From IMG/VR virus record IMGVR_UViG_3300009149_000193, positions 1-29,363 of that record: DNA of 29,363 nucleotides; one strand, written 5' to 3'. This DNA comes from a virus. Below, piece after piece: positions 1 through 5,592 of this stretch (within the stretch, counting starts at the first letter, position 1; every line of letters starts with the position of its first letter). Made by a program: the position numbers and the translations under genes. The notes under the pieces are model-generated. The model had not been told where the DNA came from and made no database searches. It saw only the letters and a program-made list of their open reading frames with translations.

Positions 1-263
1 AGCATCCATATAAACTCAGCATACGACTCGAACGCGCAAATCAAGTCAATCACGTAGCTGACTGTCAGGTCAAAGAAAATCAGCGTGATTATCTTTGCCC
101 TGGCTGTCAGGTTGGAAATTAAAGATTCTCGCACATCAGTGTTGCCGTCGCATTGCCACTGCACGGGCTCCTCTTCAAGCCACGGCTCAGGTTCATGAAG
201 TCCGCCCAGCTGAGTGGCAAGACTGCGGGTTCCGCAGCGCCCAGATCCGCATCCAAATATCAT
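1..263 (-). CDS. Sulfotransferase-like protein, N-terminal part (runs off left edge)
   Basis: The minus frame is open from the ATG at 263 to base 1 (87 residues, no stop seen), so the gene continues outside the window. The N-terminus reads MIFGCGSGRCGTRSLATQL. This looks like the 5'-phosphosulfate-binding loop of PAPS-dependent sulfotransferases (Gly-rich, G-T-x-S-L-A). It is followed by an HEPEPW segment, and related bacterial and phage sulfotransferases have an HE..P..P/W motif at this point. Members move a sulfonate group from PAPS to a sugar, lipid or protein; the acceptor here is unknown. The start is well supported: a GAGGAGG ribosome binding site lies just upstream and the ATG overlaps the stop of the upstream DNA-binding gene by four bases (ATGA), implying translational coupling. 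The 3'-phosphate-binding half is not in view, so family assignment rests on the loop alone. Another P-loop enzyme is possible. Confidence 0.62.
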   Translation of the reverse strand, partial: MIFGCGSGRCGTRSLATQLGGLHEPEPWLEEEPVQWQCDGNTDVRESLISNLTARAKIITLIFFDLTVSYVIDLICAFESYAEFIWM

Positions 264-493
264 GTCCCCTCCTCAGCGCCGGGACCGGCGCTGTCGCTGG
301 GCCCCACTCTTCCACGACGAAGCGGAGTATCGAGATAGGCCTGCACGTCCGAAAGCGTGACGACTATCTGGCCAGAACCCAATCTGGTGTGGGGGATATG
401 GCCAGATTTGACCCGCGTGTCGATTCTTCCGTACCTCGTACAAAGTTTTTCTGCTGCTTTTGCGATCGTCCAAAGTTCGCTTGCGTCTGGCAT
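260..493 (-). CDS. Excisionase/MerR-like small DNA-binding protein
   Basis: 77 residues. Residues 5-56 (ELWTIAKAAEKL, then RVKSGHIPHTRLGSGQIVV, then LSDVQAYL) have the layout of the winged helix-turn-helix used by excisionases and HTH_17 proteins: a 'tissue' helix with AAEKL, a V/I.SG.IP...G wing and a final helix. Such proteins bind and bend DNA in excision, or act as small regulators. No integrase is in the window, so excision is not shown. The ribosome binding site AAGGAA sits six bases before the ATG. The C-terminal tail (DSAGPGAEEGT) is low complexity and its codons form a perfect AGCGCCGG/CCGGCGCT palindrome. The stop overlaps the sulfotransferase-like start. A terminator-like hairpin lies 28 bases upstream of the start, so this pair may be controlled separately from the genes to its right. 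Confidence 0.68.
   Translation of the reverse strand: MPDASELWTIAKAAEKLCTRYGRIDTRVKSGHIPHTRLGSGQIVVTLSDVQAYLDTPLRRGRVGPSDSAGPGAEEGT
275..292. repeat. 18-bp palindrome, copy 1 (AGCGCCGG-GA-CCGGCGCT)
   Basis: Perfect inverted repeat with 8-bp arms and a 2-base centre, lying in the last codons of the excisionase-like gene. Read in gene direction, it ends exactly where the GAGGAGG ribosome binding site of the sulfotransferase-like gene begins. The same 18 bases recur at 21195-21212 and a variant at 17845-17862. Confidence 0.85.
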
Positions 494-520
494 ATGAAAT
501 TCCTTGAGAATGTGAGTTAC

Positions 521-549
521 AAAAAGCCCCGTGGATGTCCCGCCACGGG
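521..549 (-). terminator. Rho-independent terminator-like hairpin / possible attenuator
   Basis: On the minus strand CCCGTGG (549-543), an 8-base loop and CCACGGG (534-528) are followed by GC and five T (525-521). An alternative outer stem, CCCCGT/ACGGGG with an inner CCCG/CGGG hairpin, is also possible. It would end transcripts from the ParB-like gene at 693-1541. It lies only 28 bases upstream of the excisionase-like start and downstream of a candidate promoter at 648-676, so it could also act as an attenuator for that gene pair. Confidence 0.6.
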
Positions 550-554
550 ACGGG

Positions 555-573
555 GACCTGGGAGGGTCAGGTC
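555..573 (-). other. Leader hairpin upstream of the terminator-like stem
   Basis: GACCTG (555-560) and CAGGTC (568-573) form a 6-bp stem with a 7-base loop. A weaker stem, TCCGG/CCGGA, lies at 622-637. Together with the 521-549 hairpin they occupy most of the 199-base gap 494-692, in which I see no protein-coding or tRNA gene. Confidence 0.35.
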
Positions 574-647
574 ATGTGCAGGTTTAGTGGCTATGAAACA
601 CTCAGCACTCTGCACTCACTGTCCGGTCACTCCCGGATGTGGTCAGT

Positions 648-676
648 TTTAGATTGCACCAGCGAGCAAACGACAA
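648..676 (-). promoter_or_regulatory. Candidate sigma-70-type promoter for the excisionase/sulfotransferase pair
   Basis: Minus strand TTGTCG (676-671) and TCTAAA (653-648) are separated by 17 bases, each matching the consensus hexamer at four of six positions. It sits just after the stop of the ParB-like gene and would give a leader of roughly 150 bases containing the hairpins at 622-637, 555-573 and 521-549. The match is modest and could arise by chance. Confidence 0.3.
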
Positions 677-692
677 AACTCAACAGGTGCCA

Positions 693-1541
693 TCAGGGGA
701 CTGAAACCCGATTTAAGTGATACTCTTCCGGGATAAGACTCAGAAGACTGGGGAATGATTCTGACTGCCTGACGATCAGCGTGCGGCAGGTCTTTCCCTT
801 GAGGTGTAGCTTGAAAGCTTTAATTGTGATGTGCCCAATGAGTGCCTCTTCATTGTTCCGGCGACCATCTTTGTTTGAGTTCATTCTGCGAAGCTTCTCT
901 CTTAGCACGTATGCTGGATCACTTTCCCTGAGAGCGGCCCCAGTACAAAGTGCTTCGAAGAATTCTTCAGACTTCTCCTCATTAATCAGATCAAAGGCGT
1001 ACCGGAATGCCACATACAAACTCCCGAGCATAATGCCTGTCATTCGATGCTTATGTCTGGCAGCACGAAGAAATCGCTCTTCGTTGTCTTTCATGTACTC
1101 CAGCAGCTCGATCGTACTGATATTGCTCCTGTTTCCGTGCCGAGTAGCCAGCCCCGACATCAGCATCATGGCTTTCCGGACAGCAGATGCCATGGCGTTT
1201 GTGTCCATATAGCCAGCCGCATGGAAGATGTCACCTGCCGTTCGCTTTTTGCCGGTGTCCTGGACTGCAAAGGTGCTTTCGTCGACCCCCCGAGCAACTC
1301 CCGTGACAATCGGGACTCCTGAGTCAACAACAGCCATGAGCCGGTGCTGTCCGTCAATAAGCCGAGAACAGCCATCCGTGAGCTTGATGGTGTCGCCAGT
1401 TTCCTTCCAGCGACCATTCTTGATGTCGGACGCAAGCCTGGCCACAAGACCGGCAGACACTGGTCGATTGCCGGAGTTAACGCTCAGCCACACCGCTGCC
1501 TGCTCGGGAGTGACCTGCTCTGACGAAAGAGTAATTGCCAT
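693..1541 (-). CDS. ParB-like (DGQHRL) protein
   Basis: 282 residues. The N-terminal 100 residues resemble the ParB/sulfiredoxin nuclease-like fold: residues 63-68 are DGQHRL, the counterpart of the GxxR box (D-G-x-H-R), preceded by a segment (GLVARLASDIKNGRWKETGDTIKL) typical of phage and plasmid ParB-like proteins that describe a 'current default' parameter to be replaced. The remaining two thirds are helical with basic patches and no assigned domain. Some ParB-fold proteins bind DNA or hydrolyse CTP; neither is shown here. A good AAGGAA site lies six bases before the ATG. The gene ends the main leftward run and is followed by a terminator-like hairpin. It is distinct in sequence from the second ParB-type protein at 5561-6484. 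Confidence 0.7.
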   Translation of the reverse strand: MAITLSSEQVTPEQAAVWLSVNSGNRPVSAGLVARLASDIKNGRWKETGDTIKLTDGCSRLIDGQHRLMAVVDSGVPIVTGVARGVDESTFAVQDTGKKRTAGDIFHAAGYMDTNAMASAVRKAMMLMSGLATRHGNRSNISTIELLEYMKDNEERFLRAARHKHRMTGIMLGSLYVAFRYAFDLINEEKSEEFFEALCTGAALRESDPAYVLREKLRRMNSNKDGRRNNEEALIGHITIKAFKLHLKGKTCRTLIVRQSESFPSLLSLIPEEYHLNRVSVP

Positions 1542-1647
1542 CTGGTTTTCCTTCTGAGTATTGAAGAAACTGATTTTCCGCTGCCGAACTGTATTCTTGC
1601 TGACTGGCCTGGAATGTCCAGTCTTAATTCGTGTGTTTTTATGAGAA

Positions 1648-1890
1648 TTACGATCTGCTAATCAACGCAACGGCCAACTCTATTGCGTTTAGGGTCCAGA
1701 AAGTACGCCACTGCCACTGTTCCTGGTCTCTCCACCACGCAACGGCCAGTCCGCCCATGAACAGGTGTGCAATATCCTTGTATACCTGGACAAAACTCAA
1801 TGGCTCTGGATCGACCGTTGCTCCGATCCAGACGCGAACCGCAGACAATGCCACCGCGAATGCTATTGTTGCCTTCATCTTGGATCTCAT
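1648..1890 (-). CDS. Small membrane protein
   Basis: 80 residues with hydrophobic stretches at about 6-24 (ATIAFAVALSAVRVWIG), 41-52 (AHLFMGGLAVAW) and 64-77 (FWTLNAIELAVALI), so two or three membrane passes are likely. The basic N-terminus (MRSKMK) suggests an inside-N orientation. No family is recognised. Holins have this size and character, but no endolysin is nearby, so I do not call it one. The start is uncertain: neither the ATG at 1890 nor the ATG four codons later (1878) has a clear ribosome binding site. It begins 16 bases after the stop of the gene upstream and so probably depends on that gene's translation. Confidence 0.6.
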   Translation of the reverse strand: MRSKMKATIAFAVALSAVRVWIGATVDPEPLSFVQVYKDIAHLFMGGLAVAWWRDQEQWQWRTFWTLNAIELAVALISRS

Positions 1891-1906
1891 TATCGCAGTG
1901 AGAGCG

Positions 1907-2218
1907 TCATCTTTCGCGGATCCACATTTCAGGCGGGTCGAAGTTCGTATTTAACGAACCCTGCTCAGACTCAATATAGACAGATCCCGGCTCAGACTCG
2001 AAGAAGTATGAGAACTCATGGTCGTTTTCGCACCACAGCTTAATCTCAACCACGGATCCGCCTTTATCGTGAATCCTGATAGGCAAGGTAACTACCCGGT
2101 TTCCCGTAATTCGTGTTGAGAACTTCTGCTGCTCGCCCTGTGCGTACCCGAGATGGACATTGTTAGTTGAGCATGTCGGGCAGATGAGCTTTCCATCCTT
2201 CTCCTGAATCACTGGCAT
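1907..2218 (-). CDS. Small protein with possible zinc-ribbon half sites
   Basis: 103 residues, family not recognised. The N-terminus reads MPVIQEKDGKLICPTCSTNN, with a CPxC knuckle at 13-16. A second metal-ligand-like group, WCENDHEF, lies at about 62-69, so a zinc-ribbon fold is possible. Between them the protein is beta-rich, and the C-terminal quarter is acidic. A GGTGAAG site lies four bases before the ATG, and the start lies five bases after the stop of the 61-residue gene to its right, as in a polycistronic message. Function unknown. Confidence 0.6.
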   Translation of the reverse strand: MPVIQEKDGKLICPTCSTNNVHLGYAQGEQQKFSTRITGNRVVTLPIRIHDKGGSVVEIKLWCENDHEFSYFFESEPGSVYIESEQGSLNTNFDPPEMWIRER

Positions 2219-2223
2219 TTACT

Positions 2224-2409
2224 TCACCAATCCATTGTATTTTGTGAGTGTCTGTCTAATTCGTTGACGACAACTTTGAGGTCTTTGAGTATCTCATCCG
2301 GGAGATACAGCTCGTCGTCTTTGTGTCCCGTGCCGTTTACATACTGGACAACTTTCGACCAGTTGTCGAGGCCCAGTTTTCTGGCAATCGAGTCAAGTAG
2401 CCCTTCCAT
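2224..2409 (-). CDS. Small hypothetical protein
   Basis: 61 residues, mostly helical and acidic, with no recognised family. A GGAG ribosome binding site lies seven bases before the ATG, inside the end of the preceding gene, with which it overlaps by 17 bases. Tight packing and the good initiation site make it likely to be expressed. Confidence 0.55.
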   Translation of the reverse strand: MEGLLDSIARKLGLDNWSKVVQYVNGTGHKDDELYLPDEILKDLKVVVNELDRHSQNTMDW

Positions 2410-2743
2410 GGGCTCGCTCCATAAGTGCTATCATGTCTGATTCCAGAACTTCAAAGTCCTTCCAGACGCTATCTTTCCCGGCCAATTTCATAATCGCAAC
2501 AGCGCGAACAATAAGCTGGATCATCTCAGGGGCCAAGGCGATCAATCTGGCGTCTGCTGACTCTGGGTCCAAATCCCCATCACTGTTTAAGAGCCAGGTC
2601 TCCGGATGTCCACCCCTAATTTCCTGCTGGCAATTATAGCACTCCGCATACACCTCATGCCCTGTCGACCTGAGGACTGATTTGCCGTCCTGATCTTCCA
2701 GTCGCCACTCTCTTCCATGCCGTACCCAGTGCCATTTATCCAT
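2393..2743 (-). CDS. Phage accessory protein with Ea22-like ADARLIALAPEM motif
   Basis: 116 residues. The segment SADARLIALAPEMIQLI (about 62-78) is the conserved signature of many small early phage proteins related to lambda Ea22 and to the Ead group. Their function is unknown. Before it stand paired cysteines (ECYNC, residues 34-38) and a WHWVRHGREWRLEDQDG beta segment. The ATG has GGAGAG upstream and overlaps the preceding stop by eight bases. It is probably a non-essential host-interaction gene; no enzymatic motif is visible. Confidence 0.6.
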   Translation of the reverse strand: MDKWHWVRHGREWRLEDQDGKSVLRSTGHEVYAECYNCQQEIRGGHPETWLLNSDGDLDPESADARLIALAPEMIQLIVRAVAIMKLAGKDSVWKDFEVLESDMIALMERAHGRAT

Positions 2744-3011
2744 GAGTCTCTCCGTCTGTTTTAATCTGACCCCTCAGCTTCATGACAATGGCTCGCATTT
2801 CCTCTTTGGCCAAGCCTGGAACAAACGAGTCGATTTCTCGGAACTTGTATCTTTCAAGATTACTGATTGTCTCGAAACCACCAGCCCCGTAAAAGTCACT
2901 CGGATGCAGAATATTCCGATGCTGTTCTAAAAGCTCAGCTGCCTTTCTGCTGAAGTCTAGCCTTTTACGCATAACATCACTGGTAATTGCATTGGTGATT
3001 TCTTCAAGCAT
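2736..3011 (-). CDS. Hypothetical helical protein
   Basis: 91 residues, predominantly charged helices (MLEEITNAITSDVMRKRLDF, later LAKEEMRAIVMKLRGQI). No family recognised. AAGGAA lies about nine bases before the ATG. It follows the methyltransferase-like gene after a 40-base gap and overlaps the next gene by eight bases. Confidence 0.55.
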   Translation of the reverse strand: MLEEITNAITSDVMRKRLDFSRKAAELLEQHRNILHPSDFYGAGGFETISNLERYKFREIDSFVPGLAKEEMRAIVMKLRGQIKTDGETHG

Positions 3012-3051
3012 TTTTGGTTTCCTTGTGCGATTATTGAGAACTATTGCCCAG

Positions 3052-3663
3052 CTAGGCCTTGTCGTGATGATTCACCTCGAAAACTGCTCTTGAGAATCCC
3101 ATCGGAGTTACTGATCGCAGATCGGCCCGCTCCGGTGAGGGTGACATTTCCCAGATAGCCTGGCTGACCCCTTCTGGCTTTTCTGTTATCTGGAACTCAG
3201 GCATAACGAATGTGTCGTTCGTCCAGAGGCACGTCTTCTTCTGGTACATGTCTCCGTAATTCCATGGCTGGAATATGTAGTCGGGTTTACTCCACATCGT
3301 TGATAGTCGGCCAACTGGATTTTCGATCATCCACGGGGCGCGACTCCATTCCCCGATGCGTCGACAGGCTTCGACGAGAGACAGGGCATCGATCAGCAGA
3401 TTCAGCCCCTTCTTTGGCCAGTCCTGAGATCCAGAGACGGCGAACAGAGTGCATTCCGGGGCTCCGAACACCATAGCTATATCCCAGTCGGGATCCGGCC
3501 ACCATGTCCTGACGTCGCCCCACTGGTACGTAATATTGCCTTTGATTGTCGGCTTGCGTATAGGGTGCTGAAGATCAACGCAGATACATTCGTACCCGGC
3601 TTCTGCCCATGGCTTTACCATGTTTCCTGTGCGGTCACACAGAGAGATCACCTTCTGAATCAT
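3052..3663 (-). CDS. Short DNA cytosine-C5 methyltransferase-like protein
   Basis: 203 residues, about half the usual length of a C5 methyltransferase. Visible parts in order: SLCDRTGNM (7-15), in the place of the SAM-binding motif I; CVDLQ (28-32), motif II; GAPECTLFAVSG (67-78), corresponding to the catalytic P-C loop with Cys71; MIENP (112-116), corresponding to the ENV/ENP motif; YGDMYQKKTCLW and a closing SVTPMGFSRAVFEVN, which phage relatives share. This supports a SAM-dependent enzyme acting on cytosine in phage DNA, plausibly to evade host restriction. The target recognition domain is very reduced. The Pro-Pro-Cys is replaced by Ala-Pro-Glu-Cys, so activity on a different pyrimidine or loss of activity cannot be excluded. 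GGGAG lies five bases before the ATG, which overlaps the end of the preceding gene by 29 bases. Confidence 0.65.
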   Translation of the reverse strand: MIQKVISLCDRTGNMVKPWAEAGYECICVDLQHPIRKPTIKGNITYQWGDVRTWWPDPDWDIAMVFGAPECTLFAVSGSQDWPKKGLNLLIDALSLVEACRRIGEWSRAPWMIENPVGRLSTMWSKPDYIFQPWNYGDMYQKKTCLWTNDTFVMPEFQITEKPEGVSQAIWEMSPSPERADLRSVTPMGFSRAVFEVNHHDKA

Positions 3664-3898
3664 GCGTACTCCCGTGAATTAACTTCCAGACACCATCTTC
3701 AAACTGAAGACTGTCGCCTGGCTGTATCTTGTGTACTGAATTATCGTAATCTGTGTACGTGCTGCCTTCGGACGTGATAATTCGATTCGACAGTATGGCC
3801 CGCCCCGCCTTTGACGGCAGGTTGCCAGCCCGGCTCCGATAACAGAGCTGGCCCCTGTCGTTTATCCCCAGGTGGGCCACGTGTCGGATGTTAATCAT
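3635..3898 (-). CDS. Small hypothetical protein
   Basis: 87 residues from the ATG at 3898, which overlaps the preceding stop as ATGATTAA. A GTG at 3931 would add 11 residues but would overlap that gene by 41 bases. The protein is beta-rich with a short segment IQPGDSLQFEDGVWKLI that resembles a small barrel turn. No family recognised. It has no strong ribosome binding site of its own, so reinitiation after the upstream gene is likely. Confidence 0.5.
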   Translation of the reverse strand: MINIRHVAHLGINDRGQLCYRSRAGNLPSKAGRAILSNRIITSEGSTYTDYDNSVHKIQPGDSLQFEDGVWKLIHGSTHDSEGDLSV

Positions 3899-4103
3899 CA
3901 CAGATTGATTTTGCGAGGACGTTTCTGACACTTTGGATAGCGTCGTTTCCGGACATCTGTTCTGAGCCTGAATACACTACGCGAACATCGCCGTTCGACT
4001 CAATGGCGATATGCCCGGTGCAGTATTCAGTCTCAGGATTGAATGTCAGGAACGTACTGACCCTGCTACTGGAAGGGAACTGACGAATGGAAAATCTACT
4101 CAT
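3891..4103 (-). CDS. Small hypothetical protein
   Basis: 70 residues from the ATG at 4103, with AAAGGG about eight bases upstream. A TTG at 4136 would extend it by 11 residues but has no better support. The sequence (MSRFSIRQFPSSSRVSTFLT, then GHIAIESNGDVRVVYSG) suggests a small beta protein. No family recognised. The gap 4104-4200 on its upstream side holds no other gene. Confidence 0.5.
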   Translation of the reverse strand: MSRFSIRQFPSSSRVSTFLTFNPETEYCTGHIAIESNGDVRVVYSGSEQMSGNDAIQSVRNVLAKSICDD

Positions 4104-4200
4104 GTCGCACACCCTTTCTTGTAGGTGGACTGTCAATATCTAAATTGTGACGTATTTTTGCCTACCGAGTCGATACCATTAATTAGGTCGAGGTTCACGG

Positions 4201-4974
4201 CTAGTAGTTAGACCACAGGCATTCCGTCTTGATTTCCTTGAGTTTCGAGCTGCTGGCCTTGTTGTCGATCTGTATTTCGTGCCTTTTCCATCCATACTCT
4301 CTCTCCGCGTCAAGATACAAATCAGATCGATATCCAGATAGGATGAATTTGCCTTCGACTCCCCCTAAGGCGACCAATAGATCGGAATGTTCCGAATCTG
4401 TCATCTCAAACGCATAGTCGCTAGTCGTTACTCGTGTCTCGTGTTTATATGGAGGATCTGCGTAAATGAGCGTGTTTGGGCCATCTTGAGACTTAATTAC
4501 GTCTATTGCGTCCCTGTTCAGCACCACTACTCGCCTCAATCGTTCATGAGCATCCCGTAGCCCTTCGACAGCGGACAGCCATGAAGACACCTGCTCATTC
4601 ATTCCTCGCCGCGTCCTGTTTCTGCTAAGGGTCGCGAAGTCCTTCCCGAGGCCCTGTCGAGACTGTCGAAAACGAACAAAGAACCTCCACGCCTCCGTAA
4701 CAGAAGAGTCCCCAGAGAAATACCCGACGCTCGAATCGTCTTCGAATTTCTCCGGGAGACTAAATACAGTTTCGTCCAGGGCAGTGAGGTCGCAAAGCCT
4801 TTTGAATTCATTGTAGGAATCTGGATCGCGGAGACATGACCAGAAGTTGGTCAATCCAGAATTGAGATCATTCACCACCTCGCTGTGCCCTTCTATCCAC
4901 TTTACGGGCTTCGCAAAGAGAACAGCCAGCCCTCCGGCGTATGGCTCCACATAGTGAATATGAGGAGGGAACAT
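4201..4974 (-). CDS. D12-class DNA adenine-N6 methyltransferase, main open part (N-terminus frame-displaced)
   Basis: 257 residues from the first in-frame ATG. YVEPYAGGLAVLFAK (8-22) is the SAM-binding F.P.GG motif I and YADPPY (171-176) is the catalytic DPPY motif IV of the Dam/D12 family, which methylates adenine N6 in a short recognition site. The ATG at 4974 is probably not the ancestral start. The same frame continues upstream as SGGKYYLANQIIS, the conserved GGK..L N-terminal motif (motif X), before meeting a stop. The residues that should precede it (PLKWH) lie in another frame that begins at an ATG at 5074, overlapping the endonuclease stop by ATGA. The whole gene would be about 290 residues, a normal size for the family. 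As read, the enzyme either lacks motif X and is probably inactive, or relies on frameshifting, or the sequence has an error. Confidence 0.8.
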   Translation of the reverse strand: MFPPHIHYVEPYAGGLAVLFAKPVKWIEGHSEVVNDLNSGLTNFWSCLRDPDSYNEFKRLCDLTALDETVFSLPEKFEDDSSVGYFSGDSSVTEAWRFFVRFRQSRQGLGKDFATLSRNRTRRGMNEQVSSWLSAVEGLRDAHERLRRVVVLNRDAIDVIKSQDGPNTLIYADPPYKHETRVTTSDYAFEMTDSEHSDLLVALGGVEGKFILSGYRSDLYLDAEREYGWKRHEIQIDNKASSSKLKEIKTECLWSNY

Positions 4975-5011
4975 GCTAATGATCTGATTTGCGAGGTAGT
5001 ATTTACCGCCG

Positions 5012-5074
5012 CTAATGCCACTTCAGCGGGTGACATGCCCGTGAAGTGGATTTTCCTTTCTTTTTAATGATCAT
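5012..5074 (-). pseudogene. Displaced N-terminal segment of the D12 methyltransferase
   Basis: ATG at 5074 gives MIIKKKGKSTSRACHPLKWH and then a TAG at 5014-5012. LKWH is the usual lead-in to GGK in D12 methyltransferases. The GGC GGT AAA codons for GGK begin at 5010 in the +1 frame, four bases after the CAT codon. Thus TAGC (5014-5011) is extra relative to a WHGGK consensus, or one base is extra relative to WHYGGK. The ATG overlaps the stop of the HNH gene (ATGA), which marks it as the genuine start of the broken gene. Confidence 0.72.
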
Positions 5075-5592
5075 ATGTGCTTCCATGTTTTACGGTTACA
5101 AATATAGCTTATGTTTGCTTCGGTAACGCCAAATTCAGATGCGATTCGACTAAGCGTCTCTCCACGTAATCTCGCGTCGCGAATTTCAACAACTTTTTTA
5201 TCGGTTAACTTGACTGTTGAGGATCGTGTCCCAACACAGTCAGTGCCGTGCCTCTTCATGTCCTCTTTGTTTGATTCTGGAGTGTCCCACCTTAAGTTAC
5301 ATGGAGAGTCATTCGTGCAATCGCCATCGTCGTGACAGGCTTCCATTCCTGGTTCTCTTGGGCCTTTTGTTGCTAGCAAAGAAAAATAGCTTCCGTACCT
5401 GCGAACATAGTTCCCGCTGTCGCTCCTTAGCGTGTACCTCTTTCTGCCGTCTGTCTTTCTTACGTCAGGCTTTAGCTCTCGTTTTCTTTCTCCACGAATC
5501 CTCCAGACTTTCCCGTCACACGAAACGATATATTTCGAAAACCCTGGTATCCGATGCCATTTAAGGGGCTGCTGCAAGCGTGACTTTTTCAA
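5071..5592 (-). CDS. HNH homing endonuclease with NUMOD4 and C-terminal helix-turn-helix
   Basis: 173 residues. Residues 11-31 (KWHRIPGFSKYIVSCDGKVW) match the NUMOD4 DNA-contact motif (W..I.GF..Y.VS..G.V). Residues 85-113 (ACHDDGDCTNDSPCNLRWDT, then PESNKEDM) are an HNH_3 nuclease with His87, the conserved Asn/Leu-Arg-Trp strand and Asn108. Residues 128-170 form a helix-turn-helix (LTDKKVVEIRDARLRGETLSRIASEFGVTE) seen in free-standing phage homing enzymes. It would cut a specific site, usually in a cognate gene of related phages, and so spread itself. Start: the TTG at 5592, with AGGG six bases upstream, because no ATG precedes the catalytic domain. The start overlaps the ParB-type gene by 32 bases and the stop overlaps the methyltransferase ATG, so it is embedded between two genes rather than inside one. 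Confidence 0.85.
   Translation of the reverse strand: MKKSRLQQPLKWHRIPGFSKYIVSCDGKVWRIRGERKRELKPDVRKTDGRKRYTLRSDSGNYVRRYGSYFSLLATKGPREPGMEACHDDGDCTNDSPCNLRWDTPESNKEDMKRHGTDCVGTRSSTVKLTDKKVVEIRDARLRGETLSRIASEFGVTEANISYICNRKTWKHI

Noticed and set aside
260-493. Evidence that the phage is temperate from the excisionase-like gene
   Set aside because: No integrase, attachment site or repressor is visible, and HTH_17 proteins have other roles.
95-652. Rightward 185-residue open frame at the left end
   Set aside because: It covers the excisionase-like gene, the sulfotransferase-like start and the leader hairpins on the opposite strand, has Cys/Arg-rich shadow composition and no ribosome binding site.
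4104-4136. Promoter at the TTGACA on the minus strand near 4130
   Set aside because: No acceptable -10 hexamer lies 15-19 bases downstream, and the gene start would fall too close.
5539-5568. PLKWH shared by the HNH protein and the methyltransferase start, as a sign of recent duplication
   Set aside because: The codons differ and both motifs are explained by their own families (NUMOD4 W..I.GF and D12 LKW.GGK); only five residues match.
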